Positions 28,277-36,718 of a stretch of 64,000 bases of DNA are shown piece by piece. Both the position numbers and the translations under genes were made by a program. The first letter of the stretch is position 1, and each line of letters begins with the position of its first letter. Source of the stretch: Methylophilus sp. (lineage in GTDB: Bacteria > Pseudomonadota > Gammaproteobacteria > Burkholderiales > Methylophilaceae); the NCBI GenBank assembly GCA_030696695.1, contig JAUYRP010000002.1, forward strand, positions 295,834-359,833, in the 5' to 3' direction. The notes under the pieces were generated by a model that saw only the letters and a list, made by a program, of their open reading frames with translations, did no database searches and was not told the origin of the DNA.

Positions 28277-29158
28277 GTGACAATGCTACCAATTTTGCCC
28301 ATTAAGCAAGAAGATACGAGTGGATTTAGCTTAAATAGTGAGCAAACAAAATCCATTGGTTTGAATCACCGAGATCATTACTCAAATGCTAACCCATTCC
28401 CCCACATTGTATTTGATAACTTTTTACCAGAAACATTGTTAATGGAAATCCTGCAAAACTTTCCTAGTGAAAAAGTGGAGTCGGAGATTAATTTTGAGAT
28501 GGGTTACGCTGGTAAACACAAGCGGCAAATACCGCCTATCCAATGTAATTCCTATAATAGAAACTTATTTGCATTCTTCAATTCTGAACCTATGCTTAAA
28601 TTCATCGAGTCGTTGACGGGGATCCAAAAACTACTCCCAGACCCCTACTTTGCAGGAGGCGGTTATCATGAAACTACTAATGGTGGTTTGCTTGGGATTC
28701 ATGCAGATTTTAGGATGAATAAAGACTTAAATTTAAATAGAAGAGTCAATATGATTATCTATTTGAATCAAGACTGGAAGGAGGAGTGGGGCGGAGCTCT
28801 TGAGTTGTGGGATAAGGGGATGAATGCAGTGCAGAAAACCGTTTATCCTCTTTTAAACCGCTGTGTTATTTTTAATACCGACCAAGACTCATTTCATGGA
28901 CATCCTGATCCTTTGGCATGCCCTGATGGGGTAAGCCGAAAATCTATTGCACTTTACTACTACACGGCATCAGAGAGTGTTTTGTATGAAACCCCAACAC
29001 ATGACACGATGTATAAAGCGCGTCCGATAGATGGAAAATCTACTAAATTAGACGCCTTTAATGCTAGCCTCGGCAATTACATTTCTGATTGGCTTCCACC
29101 CGTACTTGCAAGACAGTACTTTAGAATAAAGTATTTCTTACACCGAAGATTTAAGTGA
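28277..29158 (+). CDS. 2OG-Fe(II) oxygenase
   Basis: A 293-residue dioxygenase with a double-stranded beta-helix core. The HxD iron motif is in GIHADF (near 143), the distal His in DSFHGHPDP (about 208) and the 2-oxoglutarate-binding Arg in GVSRKSI (about 224). Prolyl-hydroxylase-like oxygenases of this kind modify sugars, lipids or proteins in polysaccharide loci. It lies 20 bp after epsG, the last plus-strand gene before the reversed ligase gene. The substrate is unknown. Confidence 0.85.
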   Translation: MTMLPILPIKQEDTSGFSLNSEQTKSIGLNHRDHYSNANPFPHIVFDNFLPETLLMEILQNFPSEKVESEINFEMGYAGKHKRQIPPIQCNSYNRNLFAFFNSEPMLKFIESLTGIQKLLPDPYFAGGGYHETTNGGLLGIHADFRMNKDLNLNRRVNMIIYLNQDWKEEWGGALELWDKGMNAVQKTVYPLLNRCVIFNTDQDSFHGHPDPLACPDGVSRKSIALYYYTASESVLYETPTHDTMYKARPIDGKSTKLDAFNASLGNYISDWLPPVLARQYFRIKYFLHRRFK

Positions 29159-29211
29159 TTTTGTGGAACGTATGTCTAGTAGTTGAGATGTTATTTATTC
29201 GCGGAATCATT

Positions 29212-30711
29212 CTAAGCAAGTTCTAAAGTAGCCTTGGTGATTTCCTTTTTGACGATTTGTGAATACGCTACGCACAAGCCAATAACTATGTAATACAAAT
29301 ATGGGATGATCAATATATCGCCAACGCCTGCAATCATAAACATAATCGAAATTAAGGTTGCAATTAGCGCCCGCCCTAGTTGAAAAAGATTGGCATCTAC
29401 ATTTCTAATTTTTTTCATTCCAACATAAGCTAGGCGTAATGCAGTGATAAACATACCAACGTAGAAAATTAATCCTACATAGCCTGAGTTCAGTAGAACA
29501 GATATATAAATATTGACCAGGTCAATTATTTTCTCCCCTTGAAAAAGCTCTTTCATATCAGGGTCTTTTGCAAACTCTGGGTTTCCAAACCAAGGATTTT
29601 TTCCAGCAACCACAATCGATGTCTCAAATAACTGTTCGCGATAGTCAGCATTAAATTGATCGGTTTTACCGATAAATGGTAGTAAATTTATGACTTTGTG
29701 AGCTATTGGTGATACTAATAAAAACGCGAAAACGACGGCACTTGCAAATGCTAGCTTGAATAAGTTTGATACACCATTCCTACCTAAATATAAGTATACG
29801 CAAACAAGCATTGCAGCACCTAACCAAGGGCCTCTTGAGAGAGGCGCAATGACGCCCAGTAATATAAGGCCTAAACCAGCAAGCTTATAAAGTTTGTTTT
29901 TGATGACAGAATGTAAGTAAAGATAAAAACCTAAGCCAACAACCATGGCGAAAGCAAACACCAGCGAATGACCAAAAGATGAACTGGCACGCAATAGGCC
30001 GTCTCTGTGTAGATAACCACCAAATTCCCATTCGATACCCAGCGCTGGTTGAACAGCGGTGTACAGTAACCAGCCTTTTCCAGCCTCAAAAACCCCAATC
30101 AAAGCAGCTGGAAAACAGGTGATCATAAATGCAGCGATGACTGTTTGTAGTTGCGTAGTATCTTGAACTTTTCTACTGACCACATAATAGGGTAAGAACA
30201 TGGCCAAGAACATGACTAAAGTTTCACGTATCAGATCAGTAGGCGTTGTCATTGTAAATAATATGCCAACGTTCACTAGAAAATACGCCAGCACGCAATA
30301 ATCAGTTTTTACTTGTCCGAATGGAAATTCTGATGGTTTTATTTTGAAGTATTGTATTAGCAGCAAACTAATAGACAGTACCAGTAAGTAATCAATTTGC
30401 ATGATCCGATTAACAAGCCCAAACCCAGGAATGATGGCCCAAATGGGGGGGGCTGCCGCGATGATTGCCATGTATAATGCAATTGGGTGCGATGATTTTT
30501 TTGCATGATAAGCTAAAAACAATGCGGTAATGGATAAAAATATCCAAAAATTTACACTAAAAAAAGCTAGTGTAGTGATTGTGAACCACGCATTTCGAAG
30601 CTGATTAAACTGTGAAGTAGTTAAAATGATTGCTGTAGATTTTTTTGCAAAATAAAATGCAAAAGATGACAGGAATATAATGACAACGTAGGCTTTGATA
30701 TACTCAGGCAT
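29212..30711 (-). CDS. O-antigen ligase/polymerase family protein
   Basis: A 499-residue inner-membrane protein with about eleven or twelve hydrophobic segments. A large periplasmic loop in the C-terminal half (about 320-400) includes GKNPWFGNPEF, typical of the Wzy_C/O-antigen ligase family. The upstream loop SRGPWLGA is also a family hallmark. It could polymerise repeat units (Wzy) or ligate glycan to an acceptor. It is the only gene of the locus on the minus strand. Confidence 0.85.
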   Translation of the reverse strand: MPEYIKAYVVIIFLSSFAFYFAKKSTAIILTTSQFNQLRNAWFTITTLAFFSVNFWIFLSITALFLAYHAKKSSHPIALYMAIIAAAPPIWAIIPGFGLVNRIMQIDYLLVLSISLLLIQYFKIKPSEFPFGQVKTDYCVLAYFLVNVGILFTMTTPTDLIRETLVMFLAMFLPYYVVSRKVQDTTQLQTVIAAFMITCFPAALIGVFEAGKGWLLYTAVQPALGIEWEFGGYLHRDGLLRASSSFGHSLVFAFAMVVGLGFYLYLHSVIKNKLYKLAGLGLILLGVIAPLSRGPWLGAAMLVCVYLYLGRNGVSNLFKLAFASAVVFAFLLVSPIAHKVINLLPFIGKTDQFNADYREQLFETSIVVAGKNPWFGNPEFAKDPDMKELFQGEKIIDLVNIYISVLLNSGYVGLIFYVGMFITALRLAYVGMKKIRNVDANLFQLGRALIATLISIMFMIAGVGDILIIPYLYYIVIGLCVAYSQIVKKEITKATLELA

Positions 30712-30932
30712 GAAAATGATGTGTCAAAAGTGAAAAAGTAGCTTTAGTTTTAAAGTATGAAATGCAAAGTGATTATAACAAGTAAGATGACTAATTTAGT
30801 TTTAATTTTCACAATCAAATTGCTGTTAAATCCAGTGTTGAAAAATGCTAGTCATAGTTAATTTGTCATCCAATATGTGATTGTTTATCTGACTGTAATG
30901 ACCTTGGATTATTTGAATAGATTGGAAAAAGC

Positions 30933-31883
30933 TTGTTAGATGTATCCATCATATTTGTAAGCTATAACACTGCTGAAATGACGCAGAAAGCGATTGAGTT
31001 AGTTAATAATTCTCAACACAAGCTAAGTACGGAAATTTTTGTAGTTGATAATGCGTCGAGAGATGATTCAGCTGAGTTGGTAGCAAAGCTTTTTCCTGAT
31101 GTACACCTAATAAGAAACCAAGAGAACGTAGGATTCGGTCGTGCGAACAATCAAGTATTACCCTTTTACAAAGGTCGCTATGTGCTGTTGCTAAACACAG
31201 ATGCTTTTGTAGAGATGGACACAATACAAAAAACGTTTAGTTTTATGGAGCAGAACTCAGATATTGGCATTTTGGGTGTCAAGTTACTTGGCAGGGACGG
31301 AGTATTGCAGCCGTCGTGTCGTTATTTTCCAACTCCATTCAATATTTTTTTAAATCGCACTGGTTTGTTTAAATTATTTCCAAACGTACAGTTAGTAGAC
31401 AATATGGCGTGGGATCATAATACAGTCCGAGACTGTGATTGGGTGCCAGGTTGTTACTATCTGATTAGAAAAGAAGTGATTGATCAAGTCGGTTTATTTG
31501 ATCCACGTTATTTTTTATACTACGAGGAAGTCGACCACTGTTATGCAACAAAACAAGCTGGTTGGAAAGTGACCTATTATCCTGATGCGCCCGTTGTGCA
31601 TATTGGTGGTGAAAGTGCAAAAACAGATCACTCTATTTCTTCAGTGAGCCGACAAGTGAGTGCATTACAAATTGAGAGTGAGCTTTTGTATTTCCGCAAA
31701 AATTTAGGATTATTTTATGTGCTGTTGCATATTAAATTAAGTATCCTCGCAGAACTTATTTTAATTGCTAAGCAAGTCATTAAAACGCCTCAAAGAATAT
31801 TTCAAGCACTCAACTTTAAAGCACTTGGATTGTTTTTAAAGTTAGCCTATCTTACCCGTTTAGGTAGTCGCTCTTTACGCTAA
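30933..31883 (+). CDS. Glycosyltransferase family 2 (rhamnosyltransferase-like)
   Basis: A 316-residue GT-A enzyme. The N-terminal nucleotide-sugar motif is IIFVSYNTAEMTQKAIE; LLNTDAF near 88 serves as the DxD region and YEEVDHCYATKQAGW near 195 as the acceptor ED region. The C-terminus is amphipathic and may associate with the membrane. TTG is the start codon, because no ATG lies early enough to keep the first beta strand. A 221-bp spacer separates it from the divergent ligase gene. Confidence 0.88.
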   Translation: MLDVSIIFVSYNTAEMTQKAIELVNNSQHKLSTEIFVVDNASRDDSAELVAKLFPDVHLIRNQENVGFGRANNQVLPFYKGRYVLLLNTDAFVEMDTIQKTFSFMEQNSDIGILGVKLLGRDGVLQPSCRYFPTPFNIFLNRTGLFKLFPNVQLVDNMAWDHNTVRDCDWVPGCYYLIRKEVIDQVGLFDPRYFLYYEEVDHCYATKQAGWKVTYYPDAPVVHIGGESAKTDHSISSVSRQVSALQIESELLYFRKNLGLFYVLLHIKLSILAELILIAKQVIKTPQRIFQALNFKALGLFLKLAYLTRLGSRSLR

Positions 31884-31898
31884 CCTCCTTTAAAATTC

Positions 31899-32414
31899 AT
31901 GTTCAATCATATTCGCGCAGATTTTGCCACTTATCAGCAGGACTGGACCGCTCAAGGTTTTTGGGTGATGTTGGTATATCGCTTTGGTAGATGGCGTTAC
32001 CAAATCAATAATGCACTATTCAGAAAACTCTGCTCATTTGTTTACAAATTCTTATACAAATTGGTACAGATACTGACTGGCATTGAGTTTCCATGTGAAG
32101 TAGAGATTGGTGAAGGCTTTGTGATCGATCATTTTGGCGGCATTGTAGTGAGTGGATATGCAAAGTTTGGTCATCATTGTCGTATTAGAAATGGTGTTGT
32201 GGTTGGTTTGAAAAATATAGAGGATCCTTGCGCACCTGTATTTGGTGATTATGTGGATATTGGCGCAGGTGCAAAAATATTGGGGAATATCAAAATCGGG
32301 AATCATGTCACCATAGGTGCCAATGCAGTGGTGTTGTGTGATGTGCCCGATAATTCGATTGCAGTGGGCGTACCCGCAAAAATTAAATCCAAAAAAACTA
32401 TTTTAGTTGAATAG
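31899..32414 (+). CDS. Left-handed beta-helix acetyltransferase (CysE/EpsT-like)
   Basis: A 171-residue hexapeptide-repeat O-acetyltransferase. After a hydrophobic N-terminal stretch (VYKFLYKLVQILTGIEF), imperfect hexapeptide repeats run from about 65 to 160 and end in the usual VPAKI motif. It resembles serine O-acetyltransferase, but its place among glycosyltransferases argues for acetylation of a polysaccharide sugar. The ORF runs directly into the next gene. Confidence 0.85.
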   Translation: MFNHIRADFATYQQDWTAQGFWVMLVYRFGRWRYQINNALFRKLCSFVYKFLYKLVQILTGIEFPCEVEIGEGFVIDHFGGIVVSGYAKFGHHCRIRNGVVVGLKNIEDPCAPVFGDYVDIGAGAKILGNIKIGNHVTIGANAVVLCDVPDNSIAVGVPAKIKSKKTILVE

Positions 32415-33419
32415 TTGCCGATGATATTGCGTACAAATGACATGAGATCAAACATAGGCTTTGTGGTGATTGGTAGGAATGAAGGTTCACGCTTAATAGA
32501 CTGCTTAGAATCTATTAAGAAGTTTGCACCTGCCATCGTGTATGTCGACTCCGCATCTACTGATCAGTCTGTGCATGAAGCGCGTACACGTGGGGTACAT
32601 GTGCTGGAACTTGATATGATGACTAAATTTACGGCTGCTCGCGCTAGAAACGCTGGATTCTCGATGTTACTTAAACTTTACCCTGAGCTTAGCTACGTAC
32701 ACTTTGCGGACGGCGATTGTATCGTGAACGAGTCTTGGGTGGAGGATGCAATCAGTTTTCTCGAGCAACATCCTCAAGTAGCCGTTGCATGTGGGCGACG
32801 CCGAGAACGATTTCCTGAAGCTAGCACTTATAATCAGCTCTGCGATATTGAGTGGAATACACCTGTAGGTAAGGCAAAGGCTTGCGGTGGTGATGCCATG
32901 ATGCGAGTCAGTGTATTCCAGCAAGTAAAAGGGTTCAATGCGCACTTAATAGCTGGCGAAGAACCTGAGTTGTGTATTCGTATTAGGCAATTAGGTTTCG
33001 ATGTTTGGCGGTTAGATCATGAAATGACATTGCATGATGCTGCGATATTCAAATTCTCTCAATGGTGGAAGCGCACAGTCAGAGCTGGATATGCTTATGC
33101 TGAAGGTAGCCATATGCATGGAGGTGCGCCAGAATATCACTGGGTTAAAGAATCAAAACGTGCATGGATTTGGGGTGGCCTGATTCCGTTGGCGTTATTG
33201 CTTTCTATCTTTACACAGCCATATTGGGCATTTTGGATTCTGCTGCTCTTCTTGATACAGTTTTTACGGCTAACTAGACAAAACCAATCTAAAGGCAAGT
33301 TTGCTTTCAAATATGCGCTTTACCTCATGGTGGGCAAAGTTGCAGAGGTGTGTGGTCAAATCAAGTATTGGTGGCACCGTAGCTTTAATCAGAATGCAAC
33401 TTTAATTGAATATAAATAA
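32415..33419 (+). CDS. Glycosyltransferase family 2
   Basis: A 334-residue GT2 enzyme: NIGFVVIGRNEGSRL at 13-27, the nucleotide-binding VDSASTDQS near 45, the DxD motif FADGDC near 98, and an acceptor-site GEEPELCIRIRQLG near 182. Two hydrophobic segments follow near 255-290. The start is uncertain: TTG 32415 abuts the previous stop, while ATG 32421 or ATG 32442 would remove 2 or 9 residues. The polysaccharide linkage made is unknown. Confidence 0.85.
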   Translation: MPMILRTNDMRSNIGFVVIGRNEGSRLIDCLESIKKFAPAIVYVDSASTDQSVHEARTRGVHVLELDMMTKFTAARARNAGFSMLLKLYPELSYVHFADGDCIVNESWVEDAISFLEQHPQVAVACGRRRERFPEASTYNQLCDIEWNTPVGKAKACGGDAMMRVSVFQQVKGFNAHLIAGEEPELCIRIRQLGFDVWRLDHEMTLHDAAIFKFSQWWKRTVRAGYAYAEGSHMHGGAPEYHWVKESKRAWIWGGLIPLALLLSIFTQPYWAFWILLLFLIQFLRLTRQNQSKGKFAFKYALYLMVGKVAEVCGQIKYWWHRSFNQNATLIEYK

Positions 33420-33465
33420 TGTTTTTTATTGGCATGCTTAATTACCAGAAAGACAGATTCGTCTA

Positions 33466-34677
33466 ATGCGTATCACACACTTCATTAATCAGTACCCCAA
33501 AGTAAGTCACACTTTTATCCGCCGTGAGATTATGGCGTTAGAACGTCTTGGTTTTGAGGTACAAAGGGTGGCTTTGCGTGGCTGGGATGAGCCCTTGCTG
33601 GATGCAGACGATATTAAAGAGCAAGATTTGACGCAATATGTGTTAAAGGATGGCCTAGTTGGGTTGCTTGCTGCAAGCTTACAGGTCATGATTAAACATC
33701 CTGTTAGCTTTATTAGAGCGCTTTTGTGTGCGGTGAAAATGGGTATTCATGCAGACAGAAGTATTCCATATCACTTGGTCTATTTTTTAGAAGCCTGCCA
33801 AACTTTTCAGCTGATGCAACGATTTCAATCGCAACATATCCATGCCCACTTTGGTACCAATCCCAGCGAAATTGCGATGCTCGTGCATGTATTGTCTGGC
33901 ATTCCATATAGCTTTACTGTGCACGGCCCCGAAGAGTTTGACCGGCCGCAGTTTCTAAAGCTGAAACAAAAGATTGAGCGTGCGAAATTTGTCGTGGCGA
34001 TTTCCAGCTTTGGCAGAAGTCAGTTACAGCGTTGGGTTGATTACCAGTTTTGGCCTAAGATTAAAGTGGTACATTGTGGTTTGGAATCTAGCTTCTATCA
34101 AGGTATCTCAACTGAAAGTGAATACCCAAATCAACTGGTTTGTGTTGGGCGTTTGTGCGAACAAAAAGGACAGCTACTTTTAGTGGAGGCAGCCAAGCAA
34201 TTGGTTGATGAAGGCTTTGTGTTTAAGCTGATTCTCGCAGGAGATGGTGAGCTGAGACAACCGATTGAATCACTCATCAGTGCAAATCAACTTGCTAACA
34301 CTGTCAATATTACGGGATGGATTAGTAGTGAACAGGTGCGCCAGTATATTTTGGATTCGCGCGCGATGGTTTTGCCTAGCTTTGCTGAAGGGTTGCCAGT
34401 GGTCATTATGGAAGCAATGTCGCTAAAGCGTCCAGTGATCTCAACTTATATTGCAGGTATACCCGAGTTAGTTGAACCCGATGTGTCAGGTTGGTTAGTA
34501 CCAGCAGGTGATGTTAACCAGTTGGTAGATGCAATGAGAGCGGCACTTACAGCATCTAAAGAGCAGTTGCAAACAATGGGTGAGTCTGCCTATTTAAAAG
34601 TCACGGAGCGTCATGACATAGACATTGAAGCCAAAAAGCTGGTAGACCATATATATAAGAATGAAATGTTAGCTTAG
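33466..34677 (+). CDS. Glycosyltransferase family 4 (WcaL-like)
   Basis: A GT-B retaining glycosyltransferase of 403 residues that begins MRITHFINQYPKVSHTFIRR, typical of the colanic-acid WcaL type. The C-terminal nucleotide-sugar domain contains VGRLCEQKGQ, SFAEGLPVVIMEAM (the E-x7-E motif, near 307) and a glycine-rich AGIPELVE loop. It transfers a hexose, probably to a lipid-linked intermediate at the cytoplasmic face. Forty-six bases separate it from the preceding GT2 gene. Confidence 0.88.
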   Translation: MRITHFINQYPKVSHTFIRREIMALERLGFEVQRVALRGWDEPLLDADDIKEQDLTQYVLKDGLVGLLAASLQVMIKHPVSFIRALLCAVKMGIHADRSIPYHLVYFLEACQTFQLMQRFQSQHIHAHFGTNPSEIAMLVHVLSGIPYSFTVHGPEEFDRPQFLKLKQKIERAKFVVAISSFGRSQLQRWVDYQFWPKIKVVHCGLESSFYQGISTESEYPNQLVCVGRLCEQKGQLLLVEAAKQLVDEGFVFKLILAGDGELRQPIESLISANQLANTVNITGWISSEQVRQYILDSRAMVLPSFAEGLPVVIMEAMSLKRPVISTYIAGIPELVEPDVSGWLVPAGDVNQLVDAMRAALTASKEQLQTMGESAYLKVTERHDIDIEAKKLVDHIYKNEMLA

Positions 34678-34682
34678 CGCAC

Positions 34683-35879
34683 ATGAGTATATTTTTTATT
34701 ATCTTTTTGATGATTGCGAGCGTGGTCATCCTACCAATAGTTTTATTGGCAATACAAATCATCTCTGCAGCCATTGCTTTGAAATCCACACGCAAAACTA
34801 CCACTGAGGCACAAGTTCCTCGGCCAACAGTCGCTATTATTGTGCCTGCACATAATGAAGCACTGGGTATCGCAAACACTATTCGCTCAATACAACCTCA
34901 ATTAAGCGCAGATGATAGACTCATTATTGTGGCGGATAACTGCACTGATAATACGGCGCAGATTGCCCGCGAACATGGTGTAATCGTGTTGGAGCGCTTT
35001 AATGATGTGGATAGAGGTAAAGGATTTGCGTTAGATCATGGCATGCAATTTCTTAAAGAAGACCCACCACAAGTGGTCATGATTATTGATGCTGACTGCG
35101 AAATCTCGGACAGCTTAATAGCGCAAATTTCAACACAATGTGTTGTTATGCAGCGACCTGTGCAAGCCAACTACGTGATGCGCTTTTATGAAAAAGGCGG
35201 TATCAAACAGCAGGTGATGGAATTTGCATGGATTGTAAAAAACACTGTACGTCCAGCGGGATATCACTACCTAGGATTACCCTGTCAATTAATGGGCACA
35301 GGCATGGCTTTCTTATGGCAAGACTTATCGAAATGCCAATTAGCAAGCGGACATTTAGTAGAAGACATGAAGTTAGGCTTGGATTTAGCTAGTATAGGAA
35401 AGGCGCCTTATTACTATGCGCAAGCATCAGTAAAAAGTTACTTCCCTACTTCAGAGCAGGGGATTGCTTCTCAACGATTACGTTGGGAACATGGACACCT
35501 AGGCATTATTTTTAAAGAGCTACCGCAATATTTCCGTCTGGCTTTTCAGCAAAAAAATCTTTTATTATTTGCGCAAGTATTAGATTTAATGGTGCCACCA
35601 TTAGCGCTGCTATTCATGGCTACGCTTGTGTTGTGGGGCATTGCCTTGGTTGTCTCAATCATATCTGGTATGAGTATTTACGTGGCTATATTGACGGCAG
35701 CATTGTGTGCTCTAGGCTTTGGCATATTAATTGCATGGTACTGCTTTGCAAGAACAATTATCTCATTCAAAACCTTGTTGATGGCACCTTTAGTGCTACT
35801 GATGAAACTGCCTGTTTATTTGAAGTTCATGGTGAGTCGTCAGGTGGATTGGGTAAGATCTAAACGAGACCTTGATTGA
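34683..35879 (+). CDS. Membrane glycosyltransferase family 2 (processive type)
   Basis: A 398-residue membrane GT2. The N-terminal TM spans about 1-28 and the catalytic region begins at IVPAHNEALG. It carries DAD near 137, ED in VEDMKLGLD, and the QxxRW motif in SQRLRWEHG (near 262) found in cellulose/hyaluronan-synthase-like enzymes. Three hydrophobic segments follow at about 290-385. The next gene overlaps its 3' end by four bases. Confidence 0.87.
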   Translation: MSIFFIIFLMIASVVILPIVLLAIQIISAAIALKSTRKTTTEAQVPRPTVAIIVPAHNEALGIANTIRSIQPQLSADDRLIIVADNCTDNTAQIAREHGVIVLERFNDVDRGKGFALDHGMQFLKEDPPQVVMIIDADCEISDSLIAQISTQCVVMQRPVQANYVMRFYEKGGIKQQVMEFAWIVKNTVRPAGYHYLGLPCQLMGTGMAFLWQDLSKCQLASGHLVEDMKLGLDLASIGKAPYYYAQASVKSYFPTSEQGIASQRLRWEHGHLGIIFKELPQYFRLAFQQKNLLLFAQVLDLMVPPLALLFMATLVLWGIALVVSIISGMSIYVAILTAALCALGFGILIAWYCFARTIISFKTLLMAPLVLLMKLPVYLKFMVSRQVDWVRSKRDLD

Positions 35880-36658
35880 TACAAACAATGCATAAAAAAA
35901 TTAGATTATTTAATATCGACATCGATCGATTGACGATGAAAGAAACAGTCGAAAAAATTGGTCAGTGGGTAATCGCCAGTGATGTTCACAATCATTATGT
36001 GGTCACGCCCAACGTAGACCATATTGTCAATTTGCATAGCAATGAACAGTTTAAAAAAGCGTATTCGGGTGCTTCGCTTATCGTAGCTGATGGTCGTCCT
36101 GTGGTATTGGCATCAAAATTATTAGGTAAGGCATTGCCAGAAGTAGTACCAGGCAGCGATTTAGTCCCTGCGTTATTTGATTACTTTCAGCAAGAAAAAC
36201 AACAACCATTAAAAGTATATTTACTAGGTGCGATGCCTGGCGTTGCTGAAAAAGCAGCCGACAATATTCATGCGCGATGGTCGCATGTGGAGGTGGTCGG
36301 CCTGTTTAGTCCAGATTTTGGTTTTGAAAAATCAGAAGAAGCTAGTTTGAAGATTTGCCAACTGGTTAGTCAAACCAATGCTGATGTTGTGGTATTTGGC
36401 GTGGGCGCACCTAAGCAAGAATTGTGGTCAAAGCAATATGCGCAACAGTTAAATACTAAAGTGATTCTTTGTGTAGGTGCTACGATTGATTTTCTTGCAG
36501 GTGAAAAATCAAGAGCGCCAATGTGGGTGCGTAAGATTGGCATGGAATGGCTACATCGATTGATGACCGAGCCCAAAAGACTGGCAAAACGTTATTTTGT
36601 GGACGCACTCATTTTTCCTGTGTTGGTATTTAGAGAGTGGAAAACAAAATTTTTGTAG
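35876..36658 (+). CDS. WecG/TagA/CpsF family glycosyltransferase
   Basis: A GT26 enzyme of 260 residues that adds N-acetyl-mannosamine-type sugars to lipid-linked intermediates. The family pattern includes VVTPNVDHIVNL near 42-53, ADGRPVVLAS near 74-83 and the signature VFGVGAPKQE near 175-184, with RAPMWVRKIGMEWLHR near the C-terminus. TTG 35876 overlaps the upstream stop. ATG 35888 (MHKKIRLF) is an equally good start, four residues in. Confidence 0.88.
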   Translation: MIQTMHKKIRLFNIDIDRLTMKETVEKIGQWVIASDVHNHYVVTPNVDHIVNLHSNEQFKKAYSGASLIVADGRPVVLASKLLGKALPEVVPGSDLVPALFDYFQQEKQQPLKVYLLGAMPGVAEKAADNIHARWSHVEVVGLFSPDFGFEKSEEASLKICQLVSQTNADVVVFGVGAPKQELWSKQYAQQLNTKVILCVGATIDFLAGEKSRAPMWVRKIGMEWLHRLMTEPKRLAKRYFVDALIFPVLVFREWKTKFL

Positions 36659-36718
36659 AAGGCTTTAACATCAAAAGTAAATGCTAGTATGAAACATAGC
36701 AAGCTTAGATAAGGATAT

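Noticed and set aside
31899..32414. Serine O-acetyltransferase of cysteine synthesis (cysE)
   Set aside because: The hexapeptide repeats match, but it lacks the N-terminal CysE helical domain and lies among glycosyltransferases, so a polysaccharide acetyltransferase is preferred.
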